64,000 nt of DNA from Sphingomonadales bacterium UBA2369 (GTDB lineage Bacteria; Pseudomonadota; Alphaproteobacteria; Sphingomonadales; Sphingomonadaceae). The notes beneath the pieces were generated by a model. The model had not been told where the DNA came from and did no database searches. It saw only the letters and a list, made by a program, of their open reading frames with translations. Location of the stretch: NCBI GenBank assembly GCA_002344055.1, contig DDTH01000003.1, forward strand, positions 50,135-114,134, in the 5' to 3' direction. The first letter of the stretch is position 1, and the number at the start of each line of letters is the position of its first letter. Made by a program: the position numbers and the translations under genes. Below, piece after piece: positions 16,295 to 25,765 of this stretch.

Positions 16295-18280
16295 TCAGGC
16301 GTCGATCGCCGCTTCGTCCAGCTCCGCGGCGTGGCTCTGGATGAACTGGAAGCGATGCTCCGGATTGCGGCCCATCAGCCGGTCGACCAGGTCGCGCACC
16401 GCGCTGCGCTCCTCATAATCCTGCGGCAGGGTGACGCGGATCATCGACCGGCTCTTCGGATCCATGGTGGTTTCGCGCAGCTGGCCGGGGTTCATCTCGC
16501 CCAAGCCCTTGAAACGGCTGACCTCGACCTTCTTGCCCTTGAACAGGGTCGCTTCCAGCTCGGCGCGATGTGCGTCGTCGCGGGCATAGGCGTTGGTCGC
16601 GCCGCTCGCGAGCCGGTACAGCGGCGGCTGGGCTAGGAAGAGTGCGCCCTTGCGGACGACGTCGGGCATTTCCTGGAAGAAAAACGTCATAAGAAGCGTG
16701 GCGATGTGGGCGCCGTCGACGTCGGCGTCGGTCATGATGACGATGCGTTCGTAGCGAAGGTCGTCGGGGTTGCAGCGCTCGCGCGAGCCGCAGCCCAGAG
16801 CGAGGATCAGGTCGGCGATTTCCTGGTTCGCGCGGATCTTGTCGGCGGTGGCGCTGGCGACGTTCAAGATCTTGCCGCGGATCGGCAGGATCGCCTGCGT
16901 CTTGCGGTCGCGCGCCTGTTTGGCGCTGCCGCCGGCGCTGTCGCCCTCGACGATGAAGAGTTCGGTCCCGGCCGGATCGTCATTGGCGCAATCGGTCAGC
17001 TTGCCGGGCAGACGCAGCTTGCGGCCGGAGGTCGCGGTCTTGCGCTTGACCTCCTTCTCCATCTTGCGCCGCAGGCGCTCGTCCATCCGGTCGAGTACAT
17101 AGCCGAGCAAGGCGCGGCCGCGGTCCATCGAGTCCGACAGATAATGGTCGAAATGGTCGCGCACCGCATTCTCAACCAGCCGCGCCGCGTCGGGCGAGGT
17201 CAGCCGGTCCTTGGTCTGGCTCTGGAATTGCGGATCGCGGATGAAGACGCTCAGCATCAGCTCGGACGGGCCGAGCAGATCCTCGGCCTGAATGTCCTTC
17301 GCCTTCTTCTGCCCGACCAGTTCGCCAAAGGCGCGGATGCCCTTGGTCAGTGCCGCGCGCAGGCCGTTCTCATGCGTGCCGCCGTCCGGGGTGGGGATGG
17401 TGTTGCAATAGTAAGAGGCGGCGCCGTCGCTCCACAGCGGCCAGGCGACCGCCCATTCGACGCTGCCCTGGCCGTTCGGGAAATCCTGCTTGCCGGTGAA
17501 GAATTGATTGGTCGCGCATTCCCGCGTGCCCACCTGTTCTTTCAGATGATCGGCCAGGCCGCCGGGAAACTGGAAGACGGCTTCGGCCGGCACTTCCTCG
17601 CCATCGTTGATCAGCGAGGGATCGCATTTCCAGCGTATCTCGACGCCCGCGAACAGATAGGCCTTGGACCGGGCGAGCCGGTAGAGCCGGCCCGGGCGGA
17701 AATGCGCGCCTTCGCCGAATATCTCCGGATCGGGGATGAAGCTGGTGACGGTGCCGCGGCGGTTCGGGGTCGGGCCGATCTTCTCCAGCTTGCTGGTCGG
17801 AATCCCGCGCGAGAAGCTCTGCCGGTACAATTCCTTGTTGCGGGCGACCTCGATCATCGTCTCGATCGACAGCGCATTGACGACGCTGACGCCGACGCCG
17901 TGCAGGCCGCCGCTGGTCGCATAGGCCTTGTCGCTGAACTTGCCGCCCGAGTGGAGCGTGGTGAGGATCACTTCGAGCGCGGACTTGCCCGGATATTTGG
18001 GATGCTCGTCGACCGGGATGCCGCGGCCATTGTCGGTGACGGTCAGGCGGTTGCCCGGTTCCAGCACCACCTCGATCCGGGTCGCGTGGCCGGCGACCGC
18101 CTCGTCCATGCTGTTGTCGATCACCTCGGCGGCGAGGTGGTGCAAAGCCCGCTCATCGATGCCGCCAATATACATGCCCGGCCGCTTGCGGACGGGTTCC
18201 AGCCCCTCCAGCACCTCGATCGCGCTGGCGTCATAGTCTCCGGAAACAGCCGGGGAGGCGGCAAACAGGTCGTCGGACAT
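16295..18280 (-). CDS. parE: DNA topoisomerase IV subunit B
   Basis: The 661-residue type IIA topoisomerase subunit carries the GHKL ATPase motifs EVIDNSMDEAVAGHA (ATP-Mg ligands) and DNGRGIPVDEHP, then YATSGGLHGVGVSVVNALS, and the TOPRIM motif FIVEGDSAGGSAKQARDRK with the acidic DADVDGAHI. The short ring between TOPRIM and the C-terminus and the sequence KQARDRKTQAILP indicate ParE rather than GyrB. With ParC it decatenates daughter chromosomes. The start is ATG 18280 (MSDDLFAAS); the frame extends to 18316 without supporting signals. Confidence 0.94.
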   Translation of the reverse strand: MSDDLFAASPAVSGDYDASAIEVLEGLEPVRKRPGMYIGGIDERALHHLAAEVIDNSMDEAVAGHATRIEVVLEPGNRLTVTDNGRGIPVDEHPKYPGKSALEVILTTLHSGGKFSDKAYATSGGLHGVGVSVVNALSIETMIEVARNKELYRQSFSRGIPTSKLEKIGPTPNRRGTVTSFIPDPEIFGEGAHFRPGRLYRLARSKAYLFAGVEIRWKCDPSLINDGEEVPAEAVFQFPGGLADHLKEQVGTRECATNQFFTGKQDFPNGQGSVEWAVAWPLWSDGAASYYCNTIPTPDGGTHENGLRAALTKGIRAFGELVGQKKAKDIQAEDLLGPSELMLSVFIRDPQFQSQTKDRLTSPDAARLVENAVRDHFDHYLSDSMDRGRALLGYVLDRMDERLRRKMEKEVKRKTATSGRKLRLPGKLTDCANDDPAGTELFIVEGDSAGGSAKQARDRKTQAILPIRGKILNVASATADKIRANQEIADLILALGCGSRERCNPDDLRYERIVIMTDADVDGAHIATLLMTFFFQEMPDVVRKGALFLAQPPLYRLASGATNAYARDDAHRAELEATLFKGKKVEVSRFKGLGEMNPGQLRETTMDPKSRSMIRVTLPQDYEERSAVRDLVDRLMGRNPEHRFQFIQSHAAELDEAAIDA

Positions 18281-18518
18281 GGTCCAGCCTATGGCGCACG
18301 GTGGCCGCGCTGCCAAGGTTCCCGCCCTGTTCTATCCACAGCCGGCGTGAACCGGCGTGTTGCCCAACTACATCAGTCGCCGCTTTTGTCGCCTTGGTCG
18401 CAACGTCGCGGGCGTTCGTCAGTTTGGCCGGAAGTGGAGACGCGTTCGTCGAGCAAAACTGGGGCAGTCCCGGCCGCGCTGCGAAGAGCCGTCTCGCCAC
18501 TTCAGGAGTTCAATACGC

Positions 18519-19358
18519 ATGAAAAAGTATCTCACCGCCGCCGCAGCCCTGCTCTGCGCCACCGCCGCGACCCCGGCCTTCGCGCAGGACCAGGACCGGG
18601 AGTTTAACGGCTTTTACGCCGGCGGCTCGATCGGCGCGACCTTCAAGCCGGGCAATAGCGACGAGACGATCCTGTTCGACCGCGACCTCAACGGCTCGTT
18701 CGGCGACACGGTCGTCACCACGGGCGGCGCCGACGCCTTCTCGACCGGCTTCTGCGGCGGTGCCGTCGGCACCAGCCCGAGCCGCCCGGCCGCCGGCTGC
18801 GACAGCGAAAGCAGCGCGATCGAGTTTTCCGGCCGCATCGGCTTCGACCGGCAGATGGGCGGCTTCGTCCTCGGCGCCCTCGTCGAAGTCGGCACCAGCG
18901 ACTATTCGAGCAGCGTGACCGCGTTCAGCATCACGCCGGCCTCCTATACCTTCAACCGTGAGGTCGATCTGCTGGCCAATGCCCGCATCCGCGCCGGCTT
19001 TACCGCGACCCCGACCACCCTGGTCTATGCCACGGGCGGCGTCGGCTATGCGCAGATGAACAACAGCTTCGTCACCACCAACACGGCGAACGGCGTGACC
19101 CGCGACCTGGATGACGAGAGCATCGGCTTCGTGCTGGGCGGCGGCATCGAGCAGAAGATCGGCCGCAATTTCTCGATCGGCGTCGAATATCTCTACCAGC
19201 AATATGACGACGATTCGTCGGTCCGGCTGGTGAACAGCGGCACCACCCCGGCGACAAACCCGTTCCTGCTCGGCAACGCCAACGGCACGGACTTCATCCG
19301 CAGCGACGGCAAGTTCGACATGCACAGCGTCCGCGCGGTGGCGAACTTCCGCTTCTGA
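18519..19358 (+). CDS. Outer-membrane beta-barrel protein
   Basis: The 279-residue product begins with a signal peptide (MKKYLTAAAALLCATAATPAFAQ) and continues as an OmpA/Opa-like barrel: FNGFYAGGSIGATF at the start, alternating strands such as GRIGFDRQMGGFVLGALVEVG and LANARIRAGFTATPTTLVYATGGVGY, and a terminal phenylalanine in VANFRF as needed for BamA recognition. A Cys pair (FCGGAVG...GCDSE) may form an extracellular disulphide. ATG 18519 is preceded by CAGGAG. An eight-strand barrel is likely. Followed by a strong hairpin terminator. Confidence 0.88.
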   Translation: MKKYLTAAAALLCATAATPAFAQDQDREFNGFYAGGSIGATFKPGNSDETILFDRDLNGSFGDTVVTTGGADAFSTGFCGGAVGTSPSRPAAGCDSESSAIEFSGRIGFDRQMGGFVLGALVEVGTSDYSSSVTAFSITPASYTFNREVDLLANARIRAGFTATPTTLVYATGGVGYAQMNNSFVTTNTANGVTRDLDDESIGFVLGGGIEQKIGRNFSIGVEYLYQQYDDDSSVRLVNSGTTPATNPFLLGNANGTDFIRSDGKFDMHSVRAVANFRF

Positions 19359-19378
19359 TCCGCCGGGCGGATTGAATG

Positions 19379-19414
19379 AGAGGGGGCCGTCCCGGCTGGG
19401 GCGGCCCCCTCTTG
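19379..19414 (+). terminator. Hairpin terminator after the barrel gene
   Basis: An 11-to-12-bp stem (AGAGGGGGCCG paired with CGGCCCCCTCTT) around a short GC-rich loop lies 20 bp downstream of the barrel gene stop. The T-tract is weak (CTTGCATTTG), so termination efficiency is uncertain, but the stem is near perfect. Confidence 0.65.
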
Positions 19415-19537
19415 CATTTGCCTCCAGGCGGCCGGTGCAGCGTTGCGCGGAAAGCGGCTCTTCGCATCCGTCCGCCGCAGACAGGGCGCCGACTTGGCCA
19501 TATGGTCGGGCAGGTGTGCGCAACGGAGGAAGTGCTG

Positions 19538-19903
19538 GTGACCATCGATCGCAATACGTCCGGCAACCGGCTCGCGCCGGCGGGCGGGCAGGCCCGGATG
19601 AGTGGACGCCAGGTTGCGGCCGCGCGCGCTTTGGCCGGCATCGGCCCGGACGATTTTGCGGCGGCCTGCGGCCTTCCGGTCGGGGCGCTGACTCGGCTGG
19701 AAGCGGGTGGGAGCGCCATTGTGCGTGCGCGTGACGATGTTCAGGCGCTGGCTCGGGGTCTGGATCATTTCGGTATCCTCCTTGTGGAGGAATCGGGCGA
19801 TCTGGGCGCCGGCGTGAGGCTGAAATTCACGCGGCAGGATGTGCGGCAACTCGCCCAGCTCGAAAATGAAGGTGGAATGATCGCGTCCGACGACGCGCCG
19901 TGA
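19538..19903 (+). CDS. XRE-family helix-turn-helix regulator
   Basis: The 121-residue protein has a lambda-repressor-type helix-turn-helix: MSGRQVAAARALAGIGPDDFAAACGLPVGALTRLEAGG, then DDVQALARGLDHFGILLVEE. The N-terminal 20 residues are probably flexible. The start GTG 19538 is preferred because GGAGGAA at 19525-19531 is spaced 6 bases from it; ATG 19502 in frame is an alternative. The last 35 residues (GVRLKFTRQDVRQLAQLENEGG) could be a ligand- or partner-contacting extension. Target unknown. Confidence 0.72.
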   Translation: MTIDRNTSGNRLAPAGGQARMSGRQVAAARALAGIGPDDFAAACGLPVGALTRLEAGGSAIVRARDDVQALARGLDHFGILLVEESGDLGAGVRLKFTRQDVRQLAQLENEGGMIASDDAP

Positions 19904-19953
19904 CCCCGCCGGCGGGCGAGGTGCGGAGCTTGTGAGGCCCCGCACCCACGGTC

Positions 19954-22368
19954 TTACCTCAGCCGCCCGGCAATCCCCCGCAGCGTGTCGCGCAGCGCGG
20001 TGAGGCGGCGGGCGTCGGTGGTCGATCCGGCTGGCAGGCCGCGCGCAAGCGTTTCGAGGCGGCCGGCCAGCGCCGCGTCCTTGCGGTTGGCGTCGATGGC
20101 AGTGCGGGCCGTGGCGAGTTCGCGGGTGAGGCTCGTCATCGTCGCGGCGGGAAGGCCGTTCGTGCGCTGCAGCTGGTCGAGATAGGCCAAGGCGATCACC
20201 GGGTGGTGGGGCCAGGTGACCGGATATTGCTGCTGCGGGTTGAAGGTCTGGCCCTGGCTCGCCAGCATCGCGGCCTGGATCTCGTTGCTGGTCAGGTGCG
20301 CGCTCGGCGTCAGCGTCAGTACGTCGATGCCGCGGACGATTTCGGTGCCGTAAATGCGGCCATTATACCAGTAAGCCGACCAGTATCCGGCCAGCACCAT
20401 CTGCTCGCCGTCTACGGGACCGCGATCGAAATAGCCGATCTCGCGGACATTCGCGCTGTCGGTGAAATCGGTGATCGAGATGCCGCCCTGATACCAGGCC
20501 TGGACGAAGATATCGCGGCCGGGGACCGGGATGATCGAGCCGTTATGGGCGACGCAATTCTCCTCCTCGGTCTGGATAGCGGTTAGCTTCTGGTGGCCGC
20601 GGAAGACCAGGCGGTTGTCGATGATGTCGTAAAAGGCGTTGGCGCCCCAGGTGAGCGGGTCCTGCGCGCGGCAGCGCGGCTGGCCGCCGCCGCCCCATTC
20701 GTCGGTGAACAGCACCTTCGTGCCGTCATTGTTGAAGGTCGCGGAGTGCCAGTAGGCGAAATTGGGATCGAAGACGGAATCTATCCGGCGCGGGCGGCGC
20801 GGATCGGAAATGTCCAGGAGGATGCCGTTGCCGGAGCATGCGCCGGCAGCAAGGCGCCGGCTGGGGAAAACGGTGATGTCGTGGCACTGGTCGGTAGCGC
20901 TGGTGTCCTGCGCGCCGGGCTCTCTACGGCCCCCCATCCACAGGCCGGCGAGCCGGTCGCCCTCGGCGAAGACGCCGGGGCTGTCGATGATGCGGGCGCG
21001 GGAGGGATCGGCGACCGGGATCTCGATCACGTCGATGCGGAAGAGCGCGGTGCGATTGTCGCCGCTCTGCGCGCTGTTGCAACTCGCCAGTTCGCGCTGG
21101 TCGCGGACCCAGCCGGTGCCTGAGACGTAGACGATGATTGCGCGCTCGTCGGACGACACGACGCTGTGGGTGTGCGAGCCGCGGCAGGTCTGCACCTGGC
21201 CGACCTGGCGGGGCAGCAGGGGATTGGAAATGTCGAAGATGCGGATGCCGCGCAGGCGGTTCGGGGTGACGTCCTCCAGATTGCCCTGCCGCCCGCAATC
21301 GGTGCGGCCGAGATTTTGCTCGACCGACATGATGAGGAGGTTGCCGACGATCGAAAGGTCGCCCTGGCCGCCCGGGCAGACGACGGAGGTGATGTGGCGC
21401 GGCGCCGCGGCCGGATTGGCGGGGTCGATCCGGTAGAGGTTGAAGCCGTGATAATTGCCGACCGCGAGCAGATCGCCGGAAAAGGCCATGTCGGTCTGGG
21501 CGAAGCTCATCAGCGGCGAGCGCTCGACCGTGCCGGCGGGGCGCGCGGGCTGGGTCGGGGTCGCGGGGCGGGCAGCGAGCGGCGGGGCGAGATCGGCGGG
21601 ATTGTTCGGATCGAAGAAGCCCGGCGGGCGCGGCAGGCTGGCGACCAGGGTCAGGTTGCTGATCGCCTGCCCGGCATCGCGAAAGCCGGGGCGCAGGGTG
21701 GCGCGGGGATCGTTGGCGATGCCGGCGAGCAGGGCCGTCATCCGGTCGATCTCGGCCTGCTGCTCGTTCACCACCTCGTTGACGAAGTCGAACAGATTGG
21801 GGTCGTAGGCCGATCCGGCCCGCTCCAGCAGGTCGCGCGCCATGGTGAGCGCGCCTTCGTGGTGGGCGATCATCCGTTCGAGGAATTGCCGGTCGAAGTC
21901 GGAGCCGCGCGCGGCGGCCAAAGCGGTCAGCTGCGCGGGCGTCGACATGCCGGGCATGCCCTCATGCGCGGCGTGGCCGCCATGGGCGCCATGACTGGCG
22001 GCGGGATTGGGGGCGTCCTGGCCGCGATCGGTCAGCCAGGTGCGCATGAAGCGGATTTCGCCGGCCTGCGAGCGGTCGATCCGTCCGGCGGCATCGACCA
22101 AAGGCCGGCTGCGCGTGCGGTCGCGGACCAGAGCGGCCATCTCGACGGCTTGCTGATGGTGCAGGATCATGTCCTGCATGAATTTCACGTCGGCGGCGGT
22201 GAAGCGCGTCTCCGCGACCCGCGCCGCTTCCTCGGGCGGCAGGACACGCGTCGGCTGTCCCGGCGCGCCGGGCTGCAGGATCGGCGGCTGCTGCGCGAAA
22301 GCGGGCGACGCCGCGGTCAGGGCCGTGAAGGCGAGGAGCGCGCGGACGGTCGGACGGCGAAGGGACAA
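19954..22368 (-). CDS. DUF305 / LVIVD-repeat fusion protein, exported
   Basis: The 804-residue protein joins two modules. After a signal peptide comes a four-helix DUF305-type domain with two His-containing helices (FMQDMILHHQQAVEMA, residues 63-78, and ERMIAHHEGALTMA, 164-177) and a His/Gly-rich linker (SHGAHGGHAAHEGMPGM) that could bind copper or similar metals. The rest is a beta-propeller of LVIVD-type repeats (LRGIRIFDISNPLLPRQVGQV, GILLDISDPRRPRRIDSVFD). The start is TTG with AGGAG 8 bases upstream. The fusion suggests a metal-linked periplasmic or surface role; enzymatic activity is not evident. Confidence 0.82.
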   Translation of the reverse strand: MSLRRPTVRALLAFTALTAASPAFAQQPPILQPGAPGQPTRVLPPEEAARVAETRFTAADVKFMQDMILHHQQAVEMAALVRDRTRSRPLVDAAGRIDRSQAGEIRFMRTWLTDRGQDAPNPAASHGAHGGHAAHEGMPGMSTPAQLTALAAARGSDFDRQFLERMIAHHEGALTMARDLLERAGSAYDPNLFDFVNEVVNEQQAEIDRMTALLAGIANDPRATLRPGFRDAGQAISNLTLVASLPRPPGFFDPNNPADLAPPLAARPATPTQPARPAGTVERSPLMSFAQTDMAFSGDLLAVGNYHGFNLYRIDPANPAAAPRHITSVVCPGGQGDLSIVGNLLIMSVEQNLGRTDCGRQGNLEDVTPNRLRGIRIFDISNPLLPRQVGQVQTCRGSHTHSVVSSDERAIIVYVSGTGWVRDQRELASCNSAQSGDNRTALFRIDVIEIPVADPSRARIIDSPGVFAEGDRLAGLWMGGRREPGAQDTSATDQCHDITVFPSRRLAAGACSGNGILLDISDPRRPRRIDSVFDPNFAYWHSATFNNDGTKVLFTDEWGGGGQPRCRAQDPLTWGANAFYDIIDNRLVFRGHQKLTAIQTEEENCVAHNGSIIPVPGRDIFVQAWYQGGISITDFTDSANVREIGYFDRGPVDGEQMVLAGYWSAYWYNGRIYGTEIVRGIDVLTLTPSAHLTSNEIQAAMLASQGQTFNPQQQYPVTWPHHPVIALAYLDQLQRTNGLPAATMTSLTRELATARTAIDANRKDAALAGRLETLARGLPAGSTTDARRLTALRDTLRGIAGRLR

Positions 22369-22434
22369 GGCCTGATCTCCTGCAAGAGGGAGACGAGGCC
22401 TAGCACGACGCCTTAACGATGCAACAGCGCCTGC

Positions 22435-23139
22435 CTAGCGGACGCGCGGCCCGCCGAAAGGCAGTGGCGGCGGGGGCTTGCGGTCGCGGCGGGGCAGCTG
22501 GGCCTGATAGGCGACGCCGCAATGCTGGACGCAATAGGGGAAGCCCGGATTAGCCGGGTTGCCGCAAAAGTGGAAATCCGGCTCGCCGGGATGGCCGATC
22601 GGCCATTTGCAGACCTTCTCGCTCAGATCGAGCAGGCCGGTCTTGTCGGCGACTTCCGGGCTAGGCTTGGCCGGGACCAGGCGGCGCGGCGGGGCGGGCG
22701 GGATCGGCGCCTGCTGCTCGCCAGGACCCTGGCGGACGAAGCCGCCCGGGCCGATCGAGACAACGCGCGGCTGCGGCGCTTCGGACGGCGCGACCGGCTG
22801 CGGCAGCGGCGCCGCCGCGGCGGGCGCCTCCGGCTCCTCGTCGTTCAGGTCGAAGGGCGGCGTGCCTTCCACGTCGAGCGCGGTGGTCGCGGGGAAATCG
22901 GGTGAAGGTGCGGGCGCGAGCGGCGGAGGCGGCGGCGCGGCCGGCGCGGGGGCCGCCGCAGCCGAAGACGCCTCGTTCGGCTTCACCGGCGAGGGGCGCG
23001 ACTGCAGGCCGAGGCGATGGGCCTTGCCGATCACCGCATTGCGCGACACGCCGCCCAGATCCTCGGCGATCTGGCTCGCGGTCATGCCGCGCGTCCACAT
23101 CTCCCTCAGCCGATCGATTCTCTCGTCCGTCCAGGACAT
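22435..23139 (-). CDS. gcrA: GcrA-type cell-cycle regulator
   Basis: The 234-residue product begins MSWTDERIDRLREMW with the GcrA helix-turn-helix (GMTASQIAEDLGGVSRNAVIGKAHRLGL), which in Caulobacter binds CcrM-methylated GANTC sites and recruits sigma70. The middle is a proline/alanine-rich linker and the end carries CKWPIGHPGEPDFHFCGNPANPGFPYCVQHC, the conserved cysteine-containing tail. It is a master regulator of DNA replication and cell-division genes in alphaproteobacteria. The linker is longer than in Caulobacter. Monocistronic on the minus strand, divergent from the next gene. Confidence 0.93.
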   Translation of the reverse strand: MSWTDERIDRLREMWTRGMTASQIAEDLGGVSRNAVIGKAHRLGLQSRPSPVKPNEASSAAAAPAPAAPPPPPLAPAPSPDFPATTALDVEGTPPFDLNDEEPEAPAAAAPLPQPVAPSEAPQPRVVSIGPGGFVRQGPGEQQAPIPPAPPRRLVPAKPSPEVADKTGLLDLSEKVCKWPIGHPGEPDFHFCGNPANPGFPYCVQHCGVAYQAQLPRRDRKPPPPLPFGGPRVR

Positions 23140-23388
23140 GGCGTCATCCTTCTGGCTCGGCTCAATGGCGTTGGCGGTCCGCGCGATCGCGGCAGCCCAT
23201 CCGCCTGCCTGTTCCGAATTGGGTGGTGCCGCAGGTGCGGCAAGTGACCGCTATGTGACGCAGGCGAGGCCGTTCTTCAAGGGGTGGCGAGTCGTTTGCC
23301 GATGACGGACGCCAGGCGCTTGGAAAGCGGGCATTTTCGTGGGAGGATCGGCGGCACGGGTCCGGAATGGGACGCAGGGAGGCCGCGA

Positions 23389-24312
23389 ATGCGCGCATGG
23401 TTGAGCCGGGCGTTTGCGTCACTCTTCCTTCTGCCCGGCGCGGCGGCCGCTCCGCCGGCGAACGCACCGGTGGAACCGGCGGTCGCGATGCCGGAAAATC
23501 CCGACGCCCCGACACTCGTGGTGACCGGCAGGCGGCAGGCGACGCCCGGCGAAGTGGCTCTGTTTGTCGACAATGTTCTGGCCGAACCCGAAAATGACCG
23601 GGTGGCGCGCTGGGCCGATCGCCTGTGCCTTTCAATCGCCGGTCTCGACGATGGGCGCCGCGACTTCTTCGCCGGGGAGATCGCTACGGTCGCGGAGCGG
23701 CTGAATCTGGATGTCGCCCAGCGCCATTGCGATCCTTCCGTCCACATCATCTTCACCGCCGAGCCGGAATTGCTGCTCGCCAGGCTCGCGCGGGACCGTC
23801 CGGCCTTCTTCGGCGTGATCCCCCAAGCGGAGCAGCGGCCATTCCGAGCCTCGCGCGCGCCTGTGCGCTGGCTGTCCTTCGGCCAATTGCGGGGGCCGCA
23901 GGGCCAATTGCCCATCGGCTTCGCCGCTCCGCCGTCGAGGGGCGAGCCCGAACGGCCCGTGCCCGGCTTCCGCACCACGCCATCGCGGCTGGAGACCGGC
24001 TCGCGCATCGACCTGCAGGCCATGATCGTGATCGTCGACACGACCCGGCTGGCGGGCATCTCATACCGGTCGCTCGCCGACTATCTGTCGATGGTGGTGC
24101 TCGGCAATGTCCGGCCGGACCATGGCGCGATCGCGCTGCCGTCGATCCTGAACCTGATGGATGCGAGCGGCGGCTCCGCCGGCGCCGCGACGACCGAACT
24201 CAGTCAGTGGGACCTGTCCTATCTGGACGGGATGTATGCGGGGACGTGGAACGTGCCGGCCGCCCAGCGGATCGGCGTGATCCGTGCCGCCATGCGCCGC
24301 CGCCCGGACTGA
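23389..24312 (+). CDS. Secreted protein of unknown function
   Basis: The 307-residue protein has a signal peptide (MRAWLSRAFASLFLLPGAAAA) and a domain with blocks PTLVVTGRRQATPGEVALFVDNVL, DRLCLSIAGLDDGRRDFFAGEI, and a C-terminal helical part (SYRSLADYLSMVVLGNVRPD; LSYLDGMYAGTWNVPAAQRIGVIRAAM). Cys in DRLCLSI and QRHCDPS may pair. I recognise it only as a type common in sphingomonads. ATG 23389 follows GGGAGG at 23377-23382. Unknown role; lies between gcrA and the ABC-2 permease. Confidence 0.7.
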   Translation: MRAWLSRAFASLFLLPGAAAAPPANAPVEPAVAMPENPDAPTLVVTGRRQATPGEVALFVDNVLAEPENDRVARWADRLCLSIAGLDDGRRDFFAGEIATVAERLNLDVAQRHCDPSVHIIFTAEPELLLARLARDRPAFFGVIPQAEQRPFRASRAPVRWLSFGQLRGPQGQLPIGFAAPPSRGEPERPVPGFRTTPSRLETGSRIDLQAMIVIVDTTRLAGISYRSLADYLSMVVLGNVRPDHGAIALPSILNLMDASGGSAGAATTELSQWDLSYLDGMYAGTWNVPAAQRIGVIRAAMRRRPD

Positions 24313-24377
24313 TCGCGCGTGGCCCGGCCGCGCCAGCCGGGCTTGCCGCCGCCCGCCGCCGGGACTAGCGGCAAGGC

Positions 24378-25214
24378 GTGAGCGATCCCGTCAAAGCCTG
24401 GGTACGGAGCGACCCCGGCGTTCCCATCATCCGCAACGTCAATTGGGGCGGCCTGCGCACGCTCTACACCAAGGAAGTGCGGCGCTTCTTCAAGGTGCAG
24501 CTGCAGACCGTCTGGGCGCCCGCGCTCACGACCCTGCTCTTCCTGGCGATTTTCACCGTCGCCCTGGGGGCGCGGCGGGAAGTGAGTCTGGCCGGCGCGA
24601 GCCTGGCCTTCGCCGATTTCGTCGCGCCGGGCCTGATCGTCATGGGGATGATCCAGAACAGCTTCGCCAATTCCAGTTTCTCCCTGCTGGTCGGCAAGAT
24701 TCAGGGGACGATCGTCGATTATCTGATGCCGCCGCTGTCCACGATGGAATTGATCACCGCCATGGTCGGCGCGGCGGTGACGCGGGCGGTGCTGGTCGGT
24801 TTCGCGGTATGGGGGGCGATGCTGCTCTGGCCGGGCGTGCATGTCTGGCCGCAGCATGTCTGGGCGGTGATCTGGTTCGGCCTGATGGGATCGGCGATGC
24901 TGGGCTTCCTTGGCCTGCTCACCTCGATCTGGGCGGAGAAGTTCGATCATGCCGCCGCGGTCAGCAATTTCATCGTGATGCCGCTGTCGCTGCTGTCGGG
25001 GACCTTCTATTCGATCGAACAGCTGGCGCCCGGCTTCCAGACGGTGAGCCACTTCAACCCATTCTTCTATGTGATTTCCGGCTTCCGCTACGGTTTCGTC
25101 GGCGCGGCCGATTCGCCGGTTTTGTTCGGCGCGGGCCTCCTGCTGGCGATCAACCTGGCGCTGCTGGCGCTCTGCTACGCCCTGCTGCGCAGCGGCTGGC
25201 GCCTGCGCGCCTGA
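24378..25214 (+). CDS. ABC-2 type transporter permease
   Basis: The 278-residue membrane protein has the ABC-2 permease layout: an N-terminal amphipathic stretch (TLYTKEVRRFFKVQLQTVW), six membrane helices, and the C-terminal motif FYSIEQLAPGFQTVSHFNPFFYVISGFRYGFVG that is diagnostic of the family exporting drugs, lipids or polysaccharides. Start is GTG 24378 (no good ribosome-binding site visible). No ATP-binding subunit gene is adjacent, so it probably pairs with an ATPase encoded elsewhere. Substrate not predictable. Confidence 0.85.
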   Translation: MSDPVKAWVRSDPGVPIIRNVNWGGLRTLYTKEVRRFFKVQLQTVWAPALTTLLFLAIFTVALGARREVSLAGASLAFADFVAPGLIVMGMIQNSFANSSFSLLVGKIQGTIVDYLMPPLSTMELITAMVGAAVTRAVLVGFAVWGAMLLWPGVHVWPQHVWAVIWFGLMGSAMLGFLGLLTSIWAEKFDHAAAVSNFIVMPLSLLSGTFYSIEQLAPGFQTVSHFNPFFYVISGFRYGFVGAADSPVLFGAGLLLAINLALLALCYALLRSGWRLRA

Positions 25215-25361
25215 CTGCCATATCTTGCGCTCCGCCTGAGGCGATTTTTGTCTGCGACAAAGCGATACAGACCTGAACACTTTCTGCCGATCGCGTTCAG
25301 CGGAACGCCAGACCGGCTACGTTAGTAGCAGCTCATTCTTCTCACGAAGGGAGTTTGAGTC

Positions 25362-25739
25362 ATGAAGAAGATCCTGATCACCCTGGCCGCCACCGCCGCC
25401 ACGCTCGCCGCCGCCGCGCCGGCCACCGCCCAGAGCTGGGGCAATGTCGCCCAGCGCGGTTATGGCTACGGCTATCCGGGCGATCGCGGTCTGGTGAACC
25501 GTTACCAGCAGCAGATCCGTCAGCTCGACCAGCGGATCGAGCGCTCGGCCCAGCGCCGCGCGATTTCGCCGGGCGAATATCGTTCGCTGCGCAATCAGTC
25601 GGCCGATCTGCGCCGCGCGCTGCACAATTTCGCCCGCAACGGTCTCGACCGTGGTGAGATCCGCAGCCTCGATCAGCGTATCCTCAACCTGCAGCAGCGC
25701 ATTCGCGACGAGCGTCGCGATGGCCGCCGCGGCTGGTAA
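25362..25739 (+). CDS. Small exported Arg/Gln-rich helical protein, paralogue 1
   Basis: The 125-residue product has a signal peptide (MKKILITLAATAATLAAAAPATAQ) and a mature, strongly basic region rich in Arg, Gln and Leu that should form an alpha-helical coiled coil (QQQIRQLDQRIERSAQRRAISPGEYRSLRNQ, ARNGLDRGEIRSLDQRILNLQQRIRDERRD). AAGGGAG precedes ATG 25362. It is a tandem paralogue of the next gene: both share a REIRQ/QIRQL helix, an ISPGEYR/ISNREA turn and an RNGLDRxEI block. Probably periplasmic; function unknown. Confidence 0.72.
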   Translation: MKKILITLAATAATLAAAAPATAQSWGNVAQRGYGYGYPGDRGLVNRYQQQIRQLDQRIERSAQRRAISPGEYRSLRNQSADLRRALHNFARNGLDRGEIRSLDQRILNLQQRIRDERRDGRRGW

Positions 25740-25765
25740 GCACGATTTCCATTAGGAGAATGATC

